Below, piece after piece: positions 29,028 to 39,300 of a stretch of DNA of 51,286 nt (position 1 is the stretch's first letter; every line of letters begins with the position of its first letter). Both the position numbers and the translations under genes were made by a program. The notes beneath the pieces are model-generated. The model did not search any database and was not told where the DNA came from. It saw only the letters and a program-made list of their open reading frames with translations. Origin of the DNA: Gemmatimonadota bacterium (GTDB lineage: Bacteria > Gemmatimonadota > Gemmatimonadetes > Longimicrobiales > Gaopeijiaceae); NCBI GenBank assembly GCA_007124095.1, contig SLFU01000151.1, positions 1-51,286 of the forward strand, given 5' to 3'.

Positions 29028-29620
29028 GCCGGCGTCTCCTCCTTGGCTTCCAGATCGAGGACCGTGATCCGATCGTTGCTATAAATGCATATCTCCGCCG
29101 CGATTCCCAACGCTTCTCGCACGATCCCCGCCGGCGGGAGGTCGGTGTGCGCCCGGAGGGCTCGAGCCGCGGCGAGTGCGTAGGCGCCCCCCGAGCCGAT
29201 CGCGGCCACATCCTCGTCCGGCTCCAGGACGTTGCCGTCTCCGCTGACCAGGAAGAGGTGGTCTGCGTCCGCCACGAGGAGGAGGGCGTCCAGGCGCCTC
29301 AGGTACCGATCCATTCTCCACTCCTTGGCGAGCTCGACGCAGGCGCGCGTGAGGTTCCCGGGGTGTCGCTCCAACTTCTCTTCAAGCTTCTCGAAGAGAG
29401 TGAAGGCGTCGGCCACCCCACCGGCAAAGCCCGCCAGGATCCGCCCCCCCCTCAGGGTCCGAACCTTGGTCGCGGTGCCCTTCACCACTGTATCTCCCAT
29501 CGTAACCTGACCGTCGGCGCCCATCGCCACGGCCGCGTCCCTCCGGACCGCCACCACCGTGGTGGCTCGGACCCGGCCGGTCGCGCCCGGATCGTCATGC
29601 CCGAGGATGTGCATTGCCAT
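29024..29620 (-). CDS. hslV: HslUV protease peptidase subunit with N-terminal leader
   Basis: Threonine protease of the HslVU complex. 198 residues from ATG 29620 (ATG 29614 also possible). The catalytic N-terminal Thr pair (TTVVAVRRD) is at 20-21, behind a leader of 19 (or 17) residues that must be removed to free Thr20. E. coli HslV has only the initiator Met there. Other features are standard: GQVTMGD, the [14 protein letters not shown] segment and [15 protein letters not shown]. The start region overlaps the end of xerC by 26 bases and no later start is available. Confidence 0.95.
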   Translation of the reverse strand: MAMHILGHDDPGATGRVRATTVVAVRRDAAVAMGADGQVTMGDTVVKGTATKVRTLRGGRILAGFAGGVADAFTLFEKLEEKLERHPGNLTRACVELAKEWRMDRYLRRLDALLLVADADHLFLVSGDGNVLEPDEDVAAIGSGGAYALAAARALRAHTDLPPAGIVREALGIAAEICIYSNDRITVLDLEAKEETPA

Positions 29621-30500
29621 AAACCTTCTTGAGACGTTCTCTGGAAGTGTGGGTGTAGATCTGCGTCGTCGAGAGGGAGGCGTGCCCCAGGAGCTCCTTC
29701 ACGGAGGTGAGGTCTGCTCCCGCATCCAGGAGGTGGGTGGCAAAGGAGTGGCGAAGGGAATGCACCGACAATCCCTCCTCCTCTCCCGCGACCTCGATGA
29801 GGCTGCGGATGGAACGCTGGATCGTTCGAGTGGAAATCCGCTCCCCCCTCCGGTTCACGAGGAGTGCGCCGCGGCTGAGCGGCGCTCCCGTCTCACTCCG
29901 CCTGGGCTCGTAGCGGCGAAGGGCCCCAACGGCGGAGGAAGTGAGCGGCACGATTCGCTCCTTCCTCCCCTTTCCTCGAACCTTCACTTGCTCGCTCACC
30001 AGATCCAAGGCCTCGAGGTCCAGTCCATGAGCCTCCGAGAGTCGGAGGCCGCTTCCGTACAGGAGCTCCAGAATCGCGAGTGTGCGCGTCCCGGCCAGGG
30101 TGTTCTCCCGGGCCAGCTCCTCCGCGATATCGAAGATCAGCTCCACCCCTCGCTGGGGGAGATGTCCTGGAAGGGTTCGCACCCTGCGCGGTGAGCGGAT
30201 GCCGCGGCTCGGATCGCCGGGAACCCGGCCCTCTCGGCTGAGGAAGCGAAAGAAGCTCCGGACGGCTGAGAGCTTACGGCCCACCGTGCGAGCGGCGAGA
30301 TTTCGACGCCTGCACCAGCCGAGAAAGCTTCGTAGAGTGATTCTGTCCACCTCGGCCCACTCCCACTCCGGAGTCCCGAGGAAGCTGACGAGGAACTCCT
30401 CCAGGTCGGAGAGGTCCCGTCGATACGCTGCGACCGTGTTCGGGGAGAGCTGCTTCTCAGCCTCGAGATGTCGGAGGAAGTGGGCGATCTCGGCGTTCAT
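29595..30500 (-). CDS. xerC: Tyrosine recombinase XerC
   Basis: Site-specific recombinase that resolves chromosome dimers at dif. 301 residues from ATG 30500. The N-terminal SAM-like core-binding domain covers 1-90. The catalytic set is complete: Arg153 (GLRLSE), Lys177, His247 and Arg250 ([12 protein letters not shown]), His273 ([10 protein letters not shown]) and Tyr282 (IYTHTS). It overlaps trmFO (ATGA) and hslV. The order topA-trmFO-xerC-hslV-hslU, known from Bacillus (topA-trmFO-codV-clpQ-clpY), supports housekeeping XerC rather than a phage integrase. Confidence 0.95.
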   Translation of the reverse strand: MNAEIAHFLRHLEAEKQLSPNTVAAYRRDLSDLEEFLVSFLGTPEWEWAEVDRITLRSFLGWCRRRNLAARTVGRKLSAVRSFFRFLSREGRVPGDPSRGIRSPRRVRTLPGHLPQRGVELIFDIAEELARENTLAGTRTLAILELLYGSGLRLSEAHGLDLEALDLVSEQVKVRGKGRKERIVPLTSSAVGALRRYEPRRSETGAPLSRGALLVNRRGERISTRTIQRSIRSLIEVAGEEEGLSVHSLRHSFATHLLDAGADLTSVKELLGHASLSTTQIYTHTSRERLKKVYGNAHPRA

Positions 30501-31831
30501 GAGCTCACCTCGGAGGGGCATGCCACATCGATCTCCTCGAGCCAGGCCAAAAAGTGTTTCTGGGCTCGGACGGCGAGCATCTCCCGTTTCCGCCGCTTGT
30601 CCCGAACCCGCTCCTCGAGCGGATCCACGAGCCCCCAGTTCGAGTTCATCGGCTGGAAGTGTTTCGGCTCGCTCTCGCCGAGATACCGATAGAGCCCCCC
30701 GAGCATCGTGACGGGAGGCGGAAGGACAGGATCCAGACCCCGAACGATGCGATCCAGGTTCACCGCCGCGAGAATCCCGGAGGCCGCGGACTCGGTGTAG
30801 CCCTCGACCCCCGTGAGCTGACCCGCGAAGATCACCTCCGCCCGGCCGGGGAGGGAGCCGTGGGGGCTCAGCCGGCCCGGGAAGTTCAGGTAGGAATTCC
30901 GATGAATCGCCCCGAACCGGAGGAACTCCGCCTCGTTCAGCCCTGGCACCATCGAGATCACGCGCTTCTGGGCTCCGATCTTCATCCGCGTCTGGAAGCC
31001 GACCAGGTTCCACATCTGTCCCGCCCGATCCTCCCTCCGCAGCTGAGCGACGGCGTAGGGCCGTCGGCCCGTCCTCGGATCGGTGAGGCCAATCGGCTTC
31101 ATAGGCCCGAACCGAAGAGTCTCCCGTCCCCGGCTGACCATCTCCTCAATGGGAAGGCATCCCTCGAAGTAGGGCACGCGGTCCCAATCCGGCCCGTCAT
31201 GGACCTCGGCGTCCGCGATCGCATCCACGAAGGCCTCGTACTCCTCCTGCGTGAAGGGACAATTCAGGTAGTCGGGGTCCTGGTCCCACCGGCCCTGAGC
31301 GAAAACGATGTCCCGGTCCAGAGAGTCTCCATCCACGATCGGGGCGATCGCGTCGTAAAAGGCCAGCGCCTCTTCTCCCACTTCCTCCCGGATGGCACGG
31401 GAAAGCCTATCCGAAGTGAGCGGTCCTGTCGCGATGATGACCGGGCCCTCCGGGATCGCCGCCGCTTCCCTGCGCACCAGCTCGACCCGTGGCTCGGACT
31501 CGACGGCATGGGTCATGGCGGCCGAGAAGAGGTTCCGGTCGACGGCGAGTGCGCCACCCGCCGGCACACGGGTCTTCCCGGCCGCCGCGAGAAGGATCGA
31601 CCCCATCGCCTCCATCTCCCGCTTCAGCTGGCCGTGCGCGTTCGAGGGGTCCTCGCTCTTGAAGGAGTTGGTGCAGACCAGTTCCCCGAGATCTCCTGTC
31701 TGGTGTGCCGGAGTCTCCCTCACCGGACGCATTTCGACAAGGCGCACGCTCCATCCCTTTCGCGCAAGGTGGAGGGCTGCCTCGCAGCCCGCGAGCCCTC
31801 CGCCGATCACCGTCGCGTCGGGTTCAGCCAC
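30497..31831 (-). CDS. trmFO: tRNA m5U54 methyltransferase TrmFO (folate-dependent)
   Basis: Flavoenzyme that methylates U54 in the T loop of tRNA using methylenetetrahydrofolate. 444 residues from GTG 31831; a GTG at 31849 is also in frame. FAD-binding GxGxxG-type motif VIGGGLAGCEAAL is near the N-terminus. The family motif CTNSFKSEDPSNAHGQLKREM and the active-site cysteine region YLNCPFTQEEY are present, as is GQLTGVEGYTESAASG. It overlaps topA by eight bases and xerC by four. Confidence 0.96.
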   Translation of the reverse strand: MAEPDATVIGGGLAGCEAALHLARKGWSVRLVEMRPVRETPAHQTGDLGELVCTNSFKSEDPSNAHGQLKREMEAMGSILLAAAGKTRVPAGGALAVDRNLFSAAMTHAVESEPRVELVRREAAAIPEGPVIIATGPLTSDRLSRAIREEVGEEALAFYDAIAPIVDGDSLDRDIVFAQGRWDQDPDYLNCPFTQEEYEAFVDAIADAEVHDGPDWDRVPYFEGCLPIEEMVSRGRETLRFGPMKPIGLTDPRTGRRPYAVAQLRREDRAGQMWNLVGFQTRMKIGAQKRVISMVPGLNEAEFLRFGAIHRNSYLNFPGRLSPHGSLPGRAEVIFAGQLTGVEGYTESAASGILAAVNLDRIVRGLDPVLPPPVTMLGGLYRYLGESEPKHFQPMNSNWGLVDPLEERVRDKRRKREMLAVRAQKHFLAWLEEIDVACPSEVSS

Positions 31832-34337
31832 CCTTCTTCTTCCGTCCACGCGCCCGGCCCTTGCCCTTGCGTCCCTTCCCCTTTGCGGCGGACCGAGCGA
31901 GGAGGTCGACTCCCTCCTCGAGCGTGATCGTCTCCGGGTCGGCGCCCTTCGGGAGACTCGCGTTCACCTGGCCGTCCGTAACGTAAGGACCATATCGCCC
32001 ATCCAGGACCTGGAGGGGAATCCCCGACTTCGGATGCTCGCCCAGCTCTTTGAGGACTGCGGGGCCCTGCTTCTTGGCGAGGAGATCCAGGGCATCCTCC
32101 AGGGTGACCGTGAAGATCTCCTCCTCGTTGCCCAGATTCCGGTAGGACCCACCGCGATGGACATAGGGCCCGTAGCGCCCGAGTCCGGCTGTCACCTCTT
32201 TGCCCGACTTAGGATCCTTCCCCAAGGTCCGGGGCAGGGAGAGGAGCCGCAGGGCGTAATCCAGGTCGACCGAACTCGGCTCCCGTCCGCTCGGGAGGCT
32301 TGCCCTCCGGGGCTTCGGGCCGCCCTCCACCTTTTCCCCGACCTGAACATAGGGGCCGTAGGGACCGTCCTTGAGAAAGATCGGCTCTCCGGACTCGGGA
32401 TCCTTGCCCAGCTCGGCGTCCTCGGAGAGCTCGCCGGGACCATCAATCGAACGAGTGCTCCGGCACTCCGGGTAGGCAGAGCACCCCAGGAAGCGGCCGT
32501 ACCGGTTCCACTTGACCAGCATCGGGCTCCCGCACTTCTCGCAGGTCTCTCCTTCGGCGGCAAGGATCTCCTTGACGATCTCCTCGGAGGCCGCCTCCCC
32601 CACCTCCAGCCTCTTCTGGAAGGACGGGTAAAACTCCTCGAGGACCTGACGCCAATCCACCTCGCCTACCTCCACCCGATCGAGCTCCCCCTCCATCCTG
32701 GAGGTGAAATCCGGGTCGAATAGGTTCGGAAAAACCCGAACGAGCAACTTCACCACGGTGTCTCCGAGCGGGGTCGGGACGAACCGACGGTCCTCCAGCT
32801 CGACGTAGCCTCTGTCCCGGATCGTCGTGAGGATCTGGGCATAGGTGGAAGGCCGTCCGATTCCCTGCTGCTCGAGTTCCTTGACGAGGCTCGCTTCCGA
32901 GAATCGGGGGGGGGGCTGGGTGAAATGCTGCTTCGGCTCCAGCTCCCTCAGCCCGGTCACGTCCCCCTTGGACAGCTCCGGCAGGGGGTCCAGGTCACCC
33001 AGGCGGCGCGGATCTCCGGCTTCGGTCGCCTCCTGATAGAGGCGGGCGAACCCGTCGAACTTCATTACCGAGCCAGTGGCCCGGAAGAGGTACTCCCGGC
33101 CCCCGGATCCCTCGAGCGAGAAATCGGCGGTGGTGGTGTCGTAGACTGTCGGGGGCATCTGTCCGGCTACGAATCGAAGCCAGATGAGCTCGTAGAGTCG
33201 TGCCTCGGAATCGTCCAGATACTTTCGAGCTTCATCGGGATGCAGGGAGGGGTCAGCGGGTCGGATCGCTTCGTGGGCCTCCTGCGCCCCTCTCTGCTGA
33301 CTACCACCCCAGAGCCTCGGGGACGACGGGAGGTACTTCTCCCCGAACTCCCCCTCCACCCAGCGCCGGGCCACCTGAACGGCCTCGGGAGAGACACGGG
33401 TGGAGTCCGTCCGCATGTAGGTGATCAGCCCGACCAGGCCCCGCCCCCCAACCTCCACGCCCTCATAGAGCCGCTGGGCGGACCCCATGGTGCGCCGTGC
33501 CGAAAAGCGAAGCCGTTTAGCGGCCTCCTGCTGAAGGGTGGAGGTCGTGAAGGGTGCAGGAGGGTTCTTCCTCCGCTCTCTTCGCTTGACCTCGGTGGCC
33601 TGGAAGGGCAGTCCCTCCACATCCTCGAGCACACGGGCCGCTTCCGACTCGTTCCCGAGAGTGAAGGACTCCCCGTCGATCTTCCGGAGCTTGGCCTCGA
33701 AGGGCTGTGCGTCCTTTTCCAGGTGTGCCGTGATGGACCAGTACTCCTCGGCGACGAAACGCGTAATCTCGTCCTCGCGCTCGCAGATCAGGCGGAGGGC
33801 GACCGTCTGCACCCTTCCCGCCGAAAGCCCCGGACGAATCGGTTTCCAGAGGAAAGGGGAGGCCTGGTAGCCCACCAGCCGGTCGAGGATCCTGCGGGCC
33901 TGCTGCGCCTCGACCTTCTTCATGTCCAGGGACCCATGCGACTCGAGGGCTCGCTCGACTGCCGTCTTGGTGATTTCACGAAACTCCACACGGCGGAATC
34001 GCTCGGGAGCCTCCTTCAATCCGAGGTACTCGGCTACGTGGAAGGCGATCGCCTCACCCTCCCGGTCGGGGTCGGTGGCGAGAATGACGCGACCCACCTT
34101 GCCGGCCTTCTTCTTGAGATCAGTGAGGACCTTCCCCTTCCCGCGGATTGTGACGTACCTCGGCTCGAAGCCCTTCTCGACATCGACGCCGAGCTCCTTC
34201 TTGGGAAGGTCACGCACGTGCCCGACCGAAGCGGCCACATCGTAGTCGCGGCCCAGGTACCGGCTGATGGTCCGGGCCTTCGCGGGAGATTCCACGATCA
34301 CGAGTTGTCGACGGTTCTTTCCGTTCGCCTTCGCCAT
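31824..34337 (-). CDS. topA: DNA topoisomerase I
   Basis: Relaxes negative supercoils. 837 residues. The TOPRIM domain has Glu16 (IVESPAK) and Asp89/Asp91 (DPDREGE). The active-site tyrosine is Tyr307 in GLITYMRTDSTRVS. One four-cysteine zinc ribbon lies near 595-625 (CEKCGSP ... CSAYPECRS). Three TopA C-terminal repeats with G-x-YGPYV motifs follow, then a lysine/arginine-rich tail (GKGRKGKGRARGRKKKGG) likely to bind DNA. ATG start at 34337. Confidence 0.97.
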   Translation of the reverse strand: MAKANGKNRRQLVIVESPAKARTISRYLGRDYDVAASVGHVRDLPKKELGVDVEKGFEPRYVTIRGKGKVLTDLKKKAGKVGRVILATDPDREGEAIAFHVAEYLGLKEAPERFRRVEFREITKTAVERALESHGSLDMKKVEAQQARRILDRLVGYQASPFLWKPIRPGLSAGRVQTVALRLICEREDEITRFVAEEYWSITAHLEKDAQPFEAKLRKIDGESFTLGNESEAARVLEDVEGLPFQATEVKRRERRKNPPAPFTTSTLQQEAAKRLRFSARRTMGSAQRLYEGVEVGGRGLVGLITYMRTDSTRVSPEAVQVARRWVEGEFGEKYLPSSPRLWGGSQQRGAQEAHEAIRPADPSLHPDEARKYLDDSEARLYELIWLRFVAGQMPPTVYDTTTADFSLEGSGGREYLFRATGSVMKFDGFARLYQEATEAGDPRRLGDLDPLPELSKGDVTGLRELEPKQHFTQPPPRFSEASLVKELEQQGIGRPSTYAQILTTIRDRGYVELEDRRFVPTPLGDTVVKLLVRVFPNLFDPDFTSRMEGELDRVEVGEVDWRQVLEEFYPSFQKRLEVGEAASEEIVKEILAAEGETCEKCGSPMLVKWNRYGRFLGCSAYPECRSTRSIDGPGELSEDAELGKDPESGEPIFLKDGPYGPYVQVGEKVEGGPKPRRASLPSGREPSSVDLDYALRLLSLPRTLGKDPKSGKEVTAGLGRYGPYVHRGGSYRNLGNEEEIFTVTLEDALDLLAKKQGPAVLKELGEHPKSGIPLQVLDGRYGPYVTDGQVNASLPKGADPETITLEEGVDLLARSAAKGKGRKGKGRARGRKKKGG

Positions 34338-34373
34338 ACTTATCCGATATGAAATGAGAAGCAGCCTCGGCCC

Positions 34374-34961
34374 TCAGGCTCGAAGAGGCCGCTCAGGCTC
34401 CGTCCGGAGGTGATCGACGACCCGACCGACCACCTCCGGCGGAGTGCGCCTCTCCGTGTCCACCCACCAATGGGCGGCCCGGTAATACGGCTCCCGCCGG
34501 ACGAGAAGTTCCCTCGTGCGACGAAGCGGGTCCGGAACATCGAGGAGGGGACGCTCGGTCCCCTGTCCCCGGGCTCGCTCCAGTGCGAGTTCCGGGGGGA
34601 CCGCGAGCCAGATCGAGAGAGTATTCTCCGGAAGAGCCTCCATCCGGCCGGGGCGGCACGGCCAACCCCCTCCCGAAGCCAGGACGATCAAGTCCTCTCC
34701 CAGGAGTCGCCGAGCCATCCGATCCTCCACGGCTCGGAAGGCCTCCTCCCCCTCTTCGCGGAAGATATGGGAAATGGTCCGCCCGGCCTCCCTCTCCACC
34801 GCCGTGTCCAGGTCGACGAACCTCCAACCAAGTTCCCTCGCCAGGAGCGGTCCCACCGTGCTCTTTCCACTCCCCATGAACCCCACCAGCAAGATGCGTC
34901 GGAAGGACGCGGGGCTCGGAGATCCCTGGAGGCGATCGGACGGGGGAGCAGAGGGCTCCAT
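34374..34961 (-). CDS. aroK: Shikimate kinase
   Basis: Phosphorylates shikimate in chorismate synthesis. 195 residues from ATG 34961, eight bases after aroC. The P-loop is GFMGSGKS (27-34). The shikimate-binding Asp lies in FVDLDTAVE, and the glycine motif is VLASGGGW. The lid region is R-rich (RPLLDVPDPLRRT). It is paired with aroC, the pathway's last enzyme. In many proteobacteria aroK follows pilMNOPQ, and the two sit in the same broad neighbourhood here. Confidence 0.96.
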   Translation of the reverse strand: MEPSAPPSDRLQGSPSPASFRRILLVGFMGSGKSTVGPLLARELGWRFVDLDTAVEREAGRTISHIFREEGEEAFRAVEDRMARRLLGEDLIVLASGGGWPCRPGRMEALPENTLSIWLAVPPELALERARGQGTERPLLDVPDPLRRTRELLVRREPYYRAAHWWVDTERRTPPEVVGRVVDHLRTEPERPLRA

Positions 34962-34969
34962 CGATGCGG

Positions 34970-36190
34970 TCAGCGTCCCCCCCAGCCGCGCTCGGAGAGG
35001 TACGCGAGGTATCCCTCGAAGTTCCGGTGCAGCTCGGTCATCGAGTCGCCTCCGAACTTCTCCAGGAGCACGTCGGCGAGCACCAGGGCCACCATCGCCT
35101 CCCCCACGACCGCGGCCGCAGGAACTGCGCACACGTCACTCCGCTCCGTGGCCGCCTCGTGGACGCTCCCGTCCCGGAGGTCCACCGAAGGGAGGCGACG
35201 CTTGAGGAGGGTCGAGATCGGCTTCATCGCTCCACGCACCACCAGCGGCTCCCCGGTCGTCACTCCACCTTCCAACCCTCCGGCCCCGTTCGAGGAACGA
35301 GCGAAGCCACCGGCTCGGTCGGCCACGTCGTCCCGCACAATCGGATCGTGGACCCTGGACCCCAAGCGCCGCGCACCCTCGAACCCCAACCCGATCTCGA
35401 CCCCTTTGATGGCCTGAATCGACATCATCGCTCCGGCCAGCCGGCCATCCAGCTTTCGATCCCAGCTCACATGGCTCCCGAGTCCGACGGGGAGACCCGT
35501 CGCGACCACCTCGAAGATCCCCCCCAGAGTGTCCCCTGCCTCCTTGGCTTCGTCAATCGCCGCCATCATCCGTTCGCCCGCTTCGTCGTCCAGTGTGCGG
35601 ACCGGAGAGGCGTACGCGACCTCGTTGAGATCTTCGGGCACCGCCTCCGGTGGGCGGGCCTCCACGTCTCCGATCGAACGAACGTAGCTCCCCACCCGGA
35701 TCCCGAATTCCGAGAGGAGCCGGCGGGCCACCGCCGCACAGGCCACTCGGGCCGCGGTCTCCCTTGCGCTGGCCCGCTCCAGGATGTCCCGGGTATCGCG
35801 GCGATCAAACTTGAGCACGCCGACCAGATCCGCATGGCCAGGGCGGGGAAGGTACATCGGCCGGAGCGCCTTCGGGTTCTCCTCCGGGTCCGGGGGGAGG
35901 GGGCTCATCGCCGTCGTCCAGTTCTCCCAGTCCCGATTCCAGACGAGCATGCTGATCGGGGAACCGAGTGTCTCTCCAAGACGAACACCGGAGAGCAGCT
36001 CCGCCCGGTCCGACTCGATCTGCATACGCCGTCCTCGGCCATACCCGCCCTGGCGCCGTGCCAACTCCGGGTCGACGTCCCGCTCCATCTGGAGGGAAAG
36101 CCCCGCGGGAATGCCCTCGATCAGCGCAGTGAGCGCCTTCCCATGCGATTCGCCGGCGGTCCGGAATGAAAGTGTGCGAAGGAGCGTCAT
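34970..36190 (-). CDS. aroC: Chorismate synthase
   Basis: Converts EPSP to chorismate with reduced FMN. 406 residues, within the long form of the family. N-terminal signature FRTAGESHGKALTALIEGIPAGL contains the first conserved His. RGRRMQIESDRAELLSGVR, RPGHADL and AAMMSIQAIKGVEIGLGFE are family motifs. ATG 36190 starts the long minus-strand run that goes on to aroK and topA. Upstream is a 157-base gap with a hairpin. Confidence 0.97.
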   Translation of the reverse strand: MTLLRTLSFRTAGESHGKALTALIEGIPAGLSLQMERDVDPELARRQGGYGRGRRMQIESDRAELLSGVRLGETLGSPISMLVWNRDWENWTTAMSPLPPDPEENPKALRPMYLPRPGHADLVGVLKFDRRDTRDILERASARETAARVACAAVARRLLSEFGIRVGSYVRSIGDVEARPPEAVPEDLNEVAYASPVRTLDDEAGERMMAAIDEAKEAGDTLGGIFEVVATGLPVGLGSHVSWDRKLDGRLAGAMMSIQAIKGVEIGLGFEGARRLGSRVHDPIVRDDVADRAGGFARSSNGAGGLEGGVTTGEPLVVRGAMKPISTLLKRRLPSVDLRDGSVHEAATERSDVCAVPAAAVVGEAMVALVLADVLLEKFGGDSMTELHRNFEGYLAYLSERGWGGR

Positions 36191-36258
36191 CGGTTTGATG
36201 GGGGGAGAAGGAATTCGACCCCGGATGTCGGGTCACCCTCGAAGCCACGTAAGGTGAT

Positions 36259-36287
36259 GCCCGGTCCGGATCGTGTCCAGACCGGGC
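36259..36287 (-). terminator. Hairpin after the large lipoprotein gene
   Basis: Inverted repeat GCCCGGTC (36259-36266) / GACCGGGC (36280-36287), extendable by three more pairs across one mismatch, with a five-base loop. It lies 60 bases downstream of the lipoprotein gene end and 69 bases before the aroC start, on the strand being transcribed. There is no clear T-tract. Probable terminator or attenuator separating the pilus operon from aroC. Confidence 0.55.
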
Positions 36288-36347
36288 ACTCTTCGCGGGG
36301 CGGCGCGGCGACTCGACCCCGAGCCGCAAACTGTTCGAATCCGGTGG

Positions 36348-39300
36348 CTACTGCTCCCTGAGCACATCGGCCTTCGTGACGTTGACCACGAGAACACCTC
36401 CGGCCTCCGTCGGACCGGAGAGCTTCACGACCACACAGTCGTCCGGAACGCCGGGATCCGTGAAATCGACCGGCGCCACACCACAGGCGGGGGGATTCTC
36501 TCCCGGGAAGGGCAGGGTCGCCCGGATGGGCCCGAGCATCGTGTCGCGGATGTACGCACGACCCAGGAGTTCAAAGTGACGGGTGCCGTGGATTTCGATC
36601 ACTCCGCTCCCTACGGGCACGAAGGCGAGGCTTACTTCCGGGGGAGAATCCAGCGGTCCACCGGAGTGAAGGGGATGGAGGGCCACCCCTCCCCCTCCGG
36701 GCTCGATCAGGATCTCCCCCTCGAGGCCGAGTAGCGGATTGAAGAAGTAGGTGGCGAACAGGCCCCGCCCCACGCTGAGCTGGCCGTCCTCGTTGGATGC
36801 CACTCCGAGCACCCGCTCGCTCACGTTCCCGGTGAGGTCGGCCACGGTGGTGACTCGAGTGAAGGACTTGGCGGCCGCCTGCCAGTAAAAGACTCGGCCG
36901 GTGGGCTCCGTGGACCCTTCCCCGACGACCACGGCGCTGCGATCCCGCGAATGCGCGATGAAGGTCGTATCCGAGAGGCCTACGGCATCCACATCCCACC
37001 CTCCCCTCGAGACTTCGGGCAGGAAGAGGTCGTGAGCCGAGCCCTCGAGTTGAAACTGGCTCCTGAGATCCTCGACAGCCAACCTGGGGGCCTCGAAGGC
37101 ATCGTGAACCCCCGATTGCCACATATCGTTCATGGCTCCCGGGAGATGGGACTCCGCAACGATCCCGGGAACGTTTTCCGTGCGCATGAAGTCGACCTGG
37201 GCAATCGCCCAGCGATCCTCCCCGGGATCCACGTCGAGGAGGAGACTATGGTCCGTAACGAGGCGCACCGCCATGTCCGGGCCGAGGAACTCCCCCAACC
37301 GGATCGTGCCGTCCGGCGCGGCCCCCGTCGGCTTCGTCGAGAAGACGAACCAGCCGTCCGAGTCCTGCGCGAGGAATTGCGGGCGGTCGGAAAAGTCGAA
37401 GAAGGTGCGGTTGAAGGTCAGTCCATCCTGCTCGACCTCCCAGAGAATGGAGTTCGGAGTCGAGATACGATCCACCTCCTGCCCCGCGAGGACATCGACC
37501 TGCGAGATGTTGGTCGCACCCGAGTTCGCGACGTACAAGACGTTCTGGGTGTTGCGATCGAAAGTCAGACCCCACGGCTGGGACCCGACCGAGATCGTGT
37601 TCTCGCGGAAATCCTGGACTTCCGGATCCAGATCGAAGAGCTCGAGCCGGTTGAGACCCATATTCGAAAGGATGAGGAGCCGCTCGTCGTCGTGGACCAC
37701 TGCATCGGCGATCGACCCTCCGTTCGGCAAGAGCACGGTCCGTCCCGATACGACCGCCACGGTCACTCTCTGCCCGTCCTGGCTTTCGGCGATCACGAAG
37801 TCGTCATCCCCCACGGTGATCGTCTCGCAGACGAGCTGTCCGAAGGTGCTCGAGACGGCGGCGGCGCAGTTCGGCGCGGGCAGTCCGTCCTGGTCGACCG
37901 CCGCGTCCTCGGCCCACGCAAAGAAATCCAGATCGAGGGTATCAGGCCGGTTGGCCGGATCGAAGAAAGGCTCTCCGTCGGAATCCACGAAGTCCTGGAG
38001 CATCGTCGGGTCGAAGACGCGGGTCACGGTGCTTCCCACCCCCTCCGTGGTCTCGAACGCGTCGCTGATCCACAAGGTGTCGGCAGGGTTGTCCCTCCGG
38101 ACGGCGCGGACGGTGTACGCCGCCTTCCGGACGCCTGTCCCCCCACTGTTGTCACGCGCGGTCACGCTGACCTGGACGGGGTCGGACGCTTCAATCCGGC
38201 TGGGGTCTCCGGCGGCACCCTGGGGCTCTACGATGATCCGGAGCTCCGGCGGGGTCGTGTCGATCTCGGCCTCGTCGACCACGACCAGCTCGATGAGCGG
38301 CGCGTGACCGTAGATTCCCGTGACATTTCGAGCCCTGGCTCTCAGTTCGAGGGTCCCTGACAGGTCTTCGGGAACGGTGAAGTCGAAGGTCACCTCCAAG
38401 GACGTGGGATCCTGGCCCGGGAAGGCGGTCTCGGCCAAGGTCTCCTCGTGGACACCCGCGAGCTCGACCTCCACCAGCTCGATCCCGGCGGGGTCGGAGG
38501 CGAGCACCCGGATCTGCATCGTCTGCCCTCCAGCGACGGTGTCCCCGGAGTCGAGATCGGGCACCCCGACGCTGGGACCCCCGACGGTGACCGATACGGA
38601 GTCCCTCGACATAAGGCCGAGACCGTCTTCGGCCACGACCCGGATGAAGACTTCCTCGGAGACGGATTCCCCGGTCGGCTGAAGGTACCTCGTCAACGTC
38701 GTGTCTGTCTGCGGGGGGCTGAAGTGCACCGTGCGCGGCAGGAAGCGCTGCACCATTTCGTGGGTCCCGATCCCGCGATCACCCCGGTGGGCGACCCCGT
38801 CGTAGGTGACCCTCACGATGCCTTCCGAATCCTGAAGGTGAGCTCGTACCAGGAGGGAATCCCCCAGCGGGAGCCCACTCCCCGCGGTCGGCTGCTGAAT
38901 CTGGACCGTCGGCGGATCGGAAGTGAGCTGAACCCGAACCGTGTCCGCACCCACGTTCCCCTGCCGGTCGGTGGCCGTCACGATGATCGCGAGCTCCTCC
39001 TCGATCGGGTCCTCGTCCTCGTTCTCCTCGATCGGGATCAGGAAGCGCGTCAACGTCGTATCGGCCGACGGATTCACGAGGTCGAAGTCCCAGGGCTCGT
39101 ATCTCTCGACTACGTGGTCAGTTCCAAGATCGGGATCGCCCCGGAGCGCGACTCCCTCGATCCGGATGTGCTGCACGGCATCGTTGTCCCGCGCCCGGAA
39201 GCGCATTTCGAGCGGGACGCCCACCATCACGTGGGCGTTGGGCGAAGGCTGCAGAATCGAGACTGTGGGGGGGTCTTCGTCGATGAACACAGTCGTGAGC

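Noticed and set aside
29595-30500. Phage or integron integrase
   Set aside because: The tyrosine recombinase lies in the conserved topA-trmFO-xerC-hslV-hslU order with no attachment site or cassette nearby, so housekeeping XerC is the better reading.
36325-36350. tRNA-like GTTCGAATCC sequence before the lipoprotein gene end
   Set aside because: The flanking bases do not form a T stem and no acceptor or anticodon stem can be found upstream.
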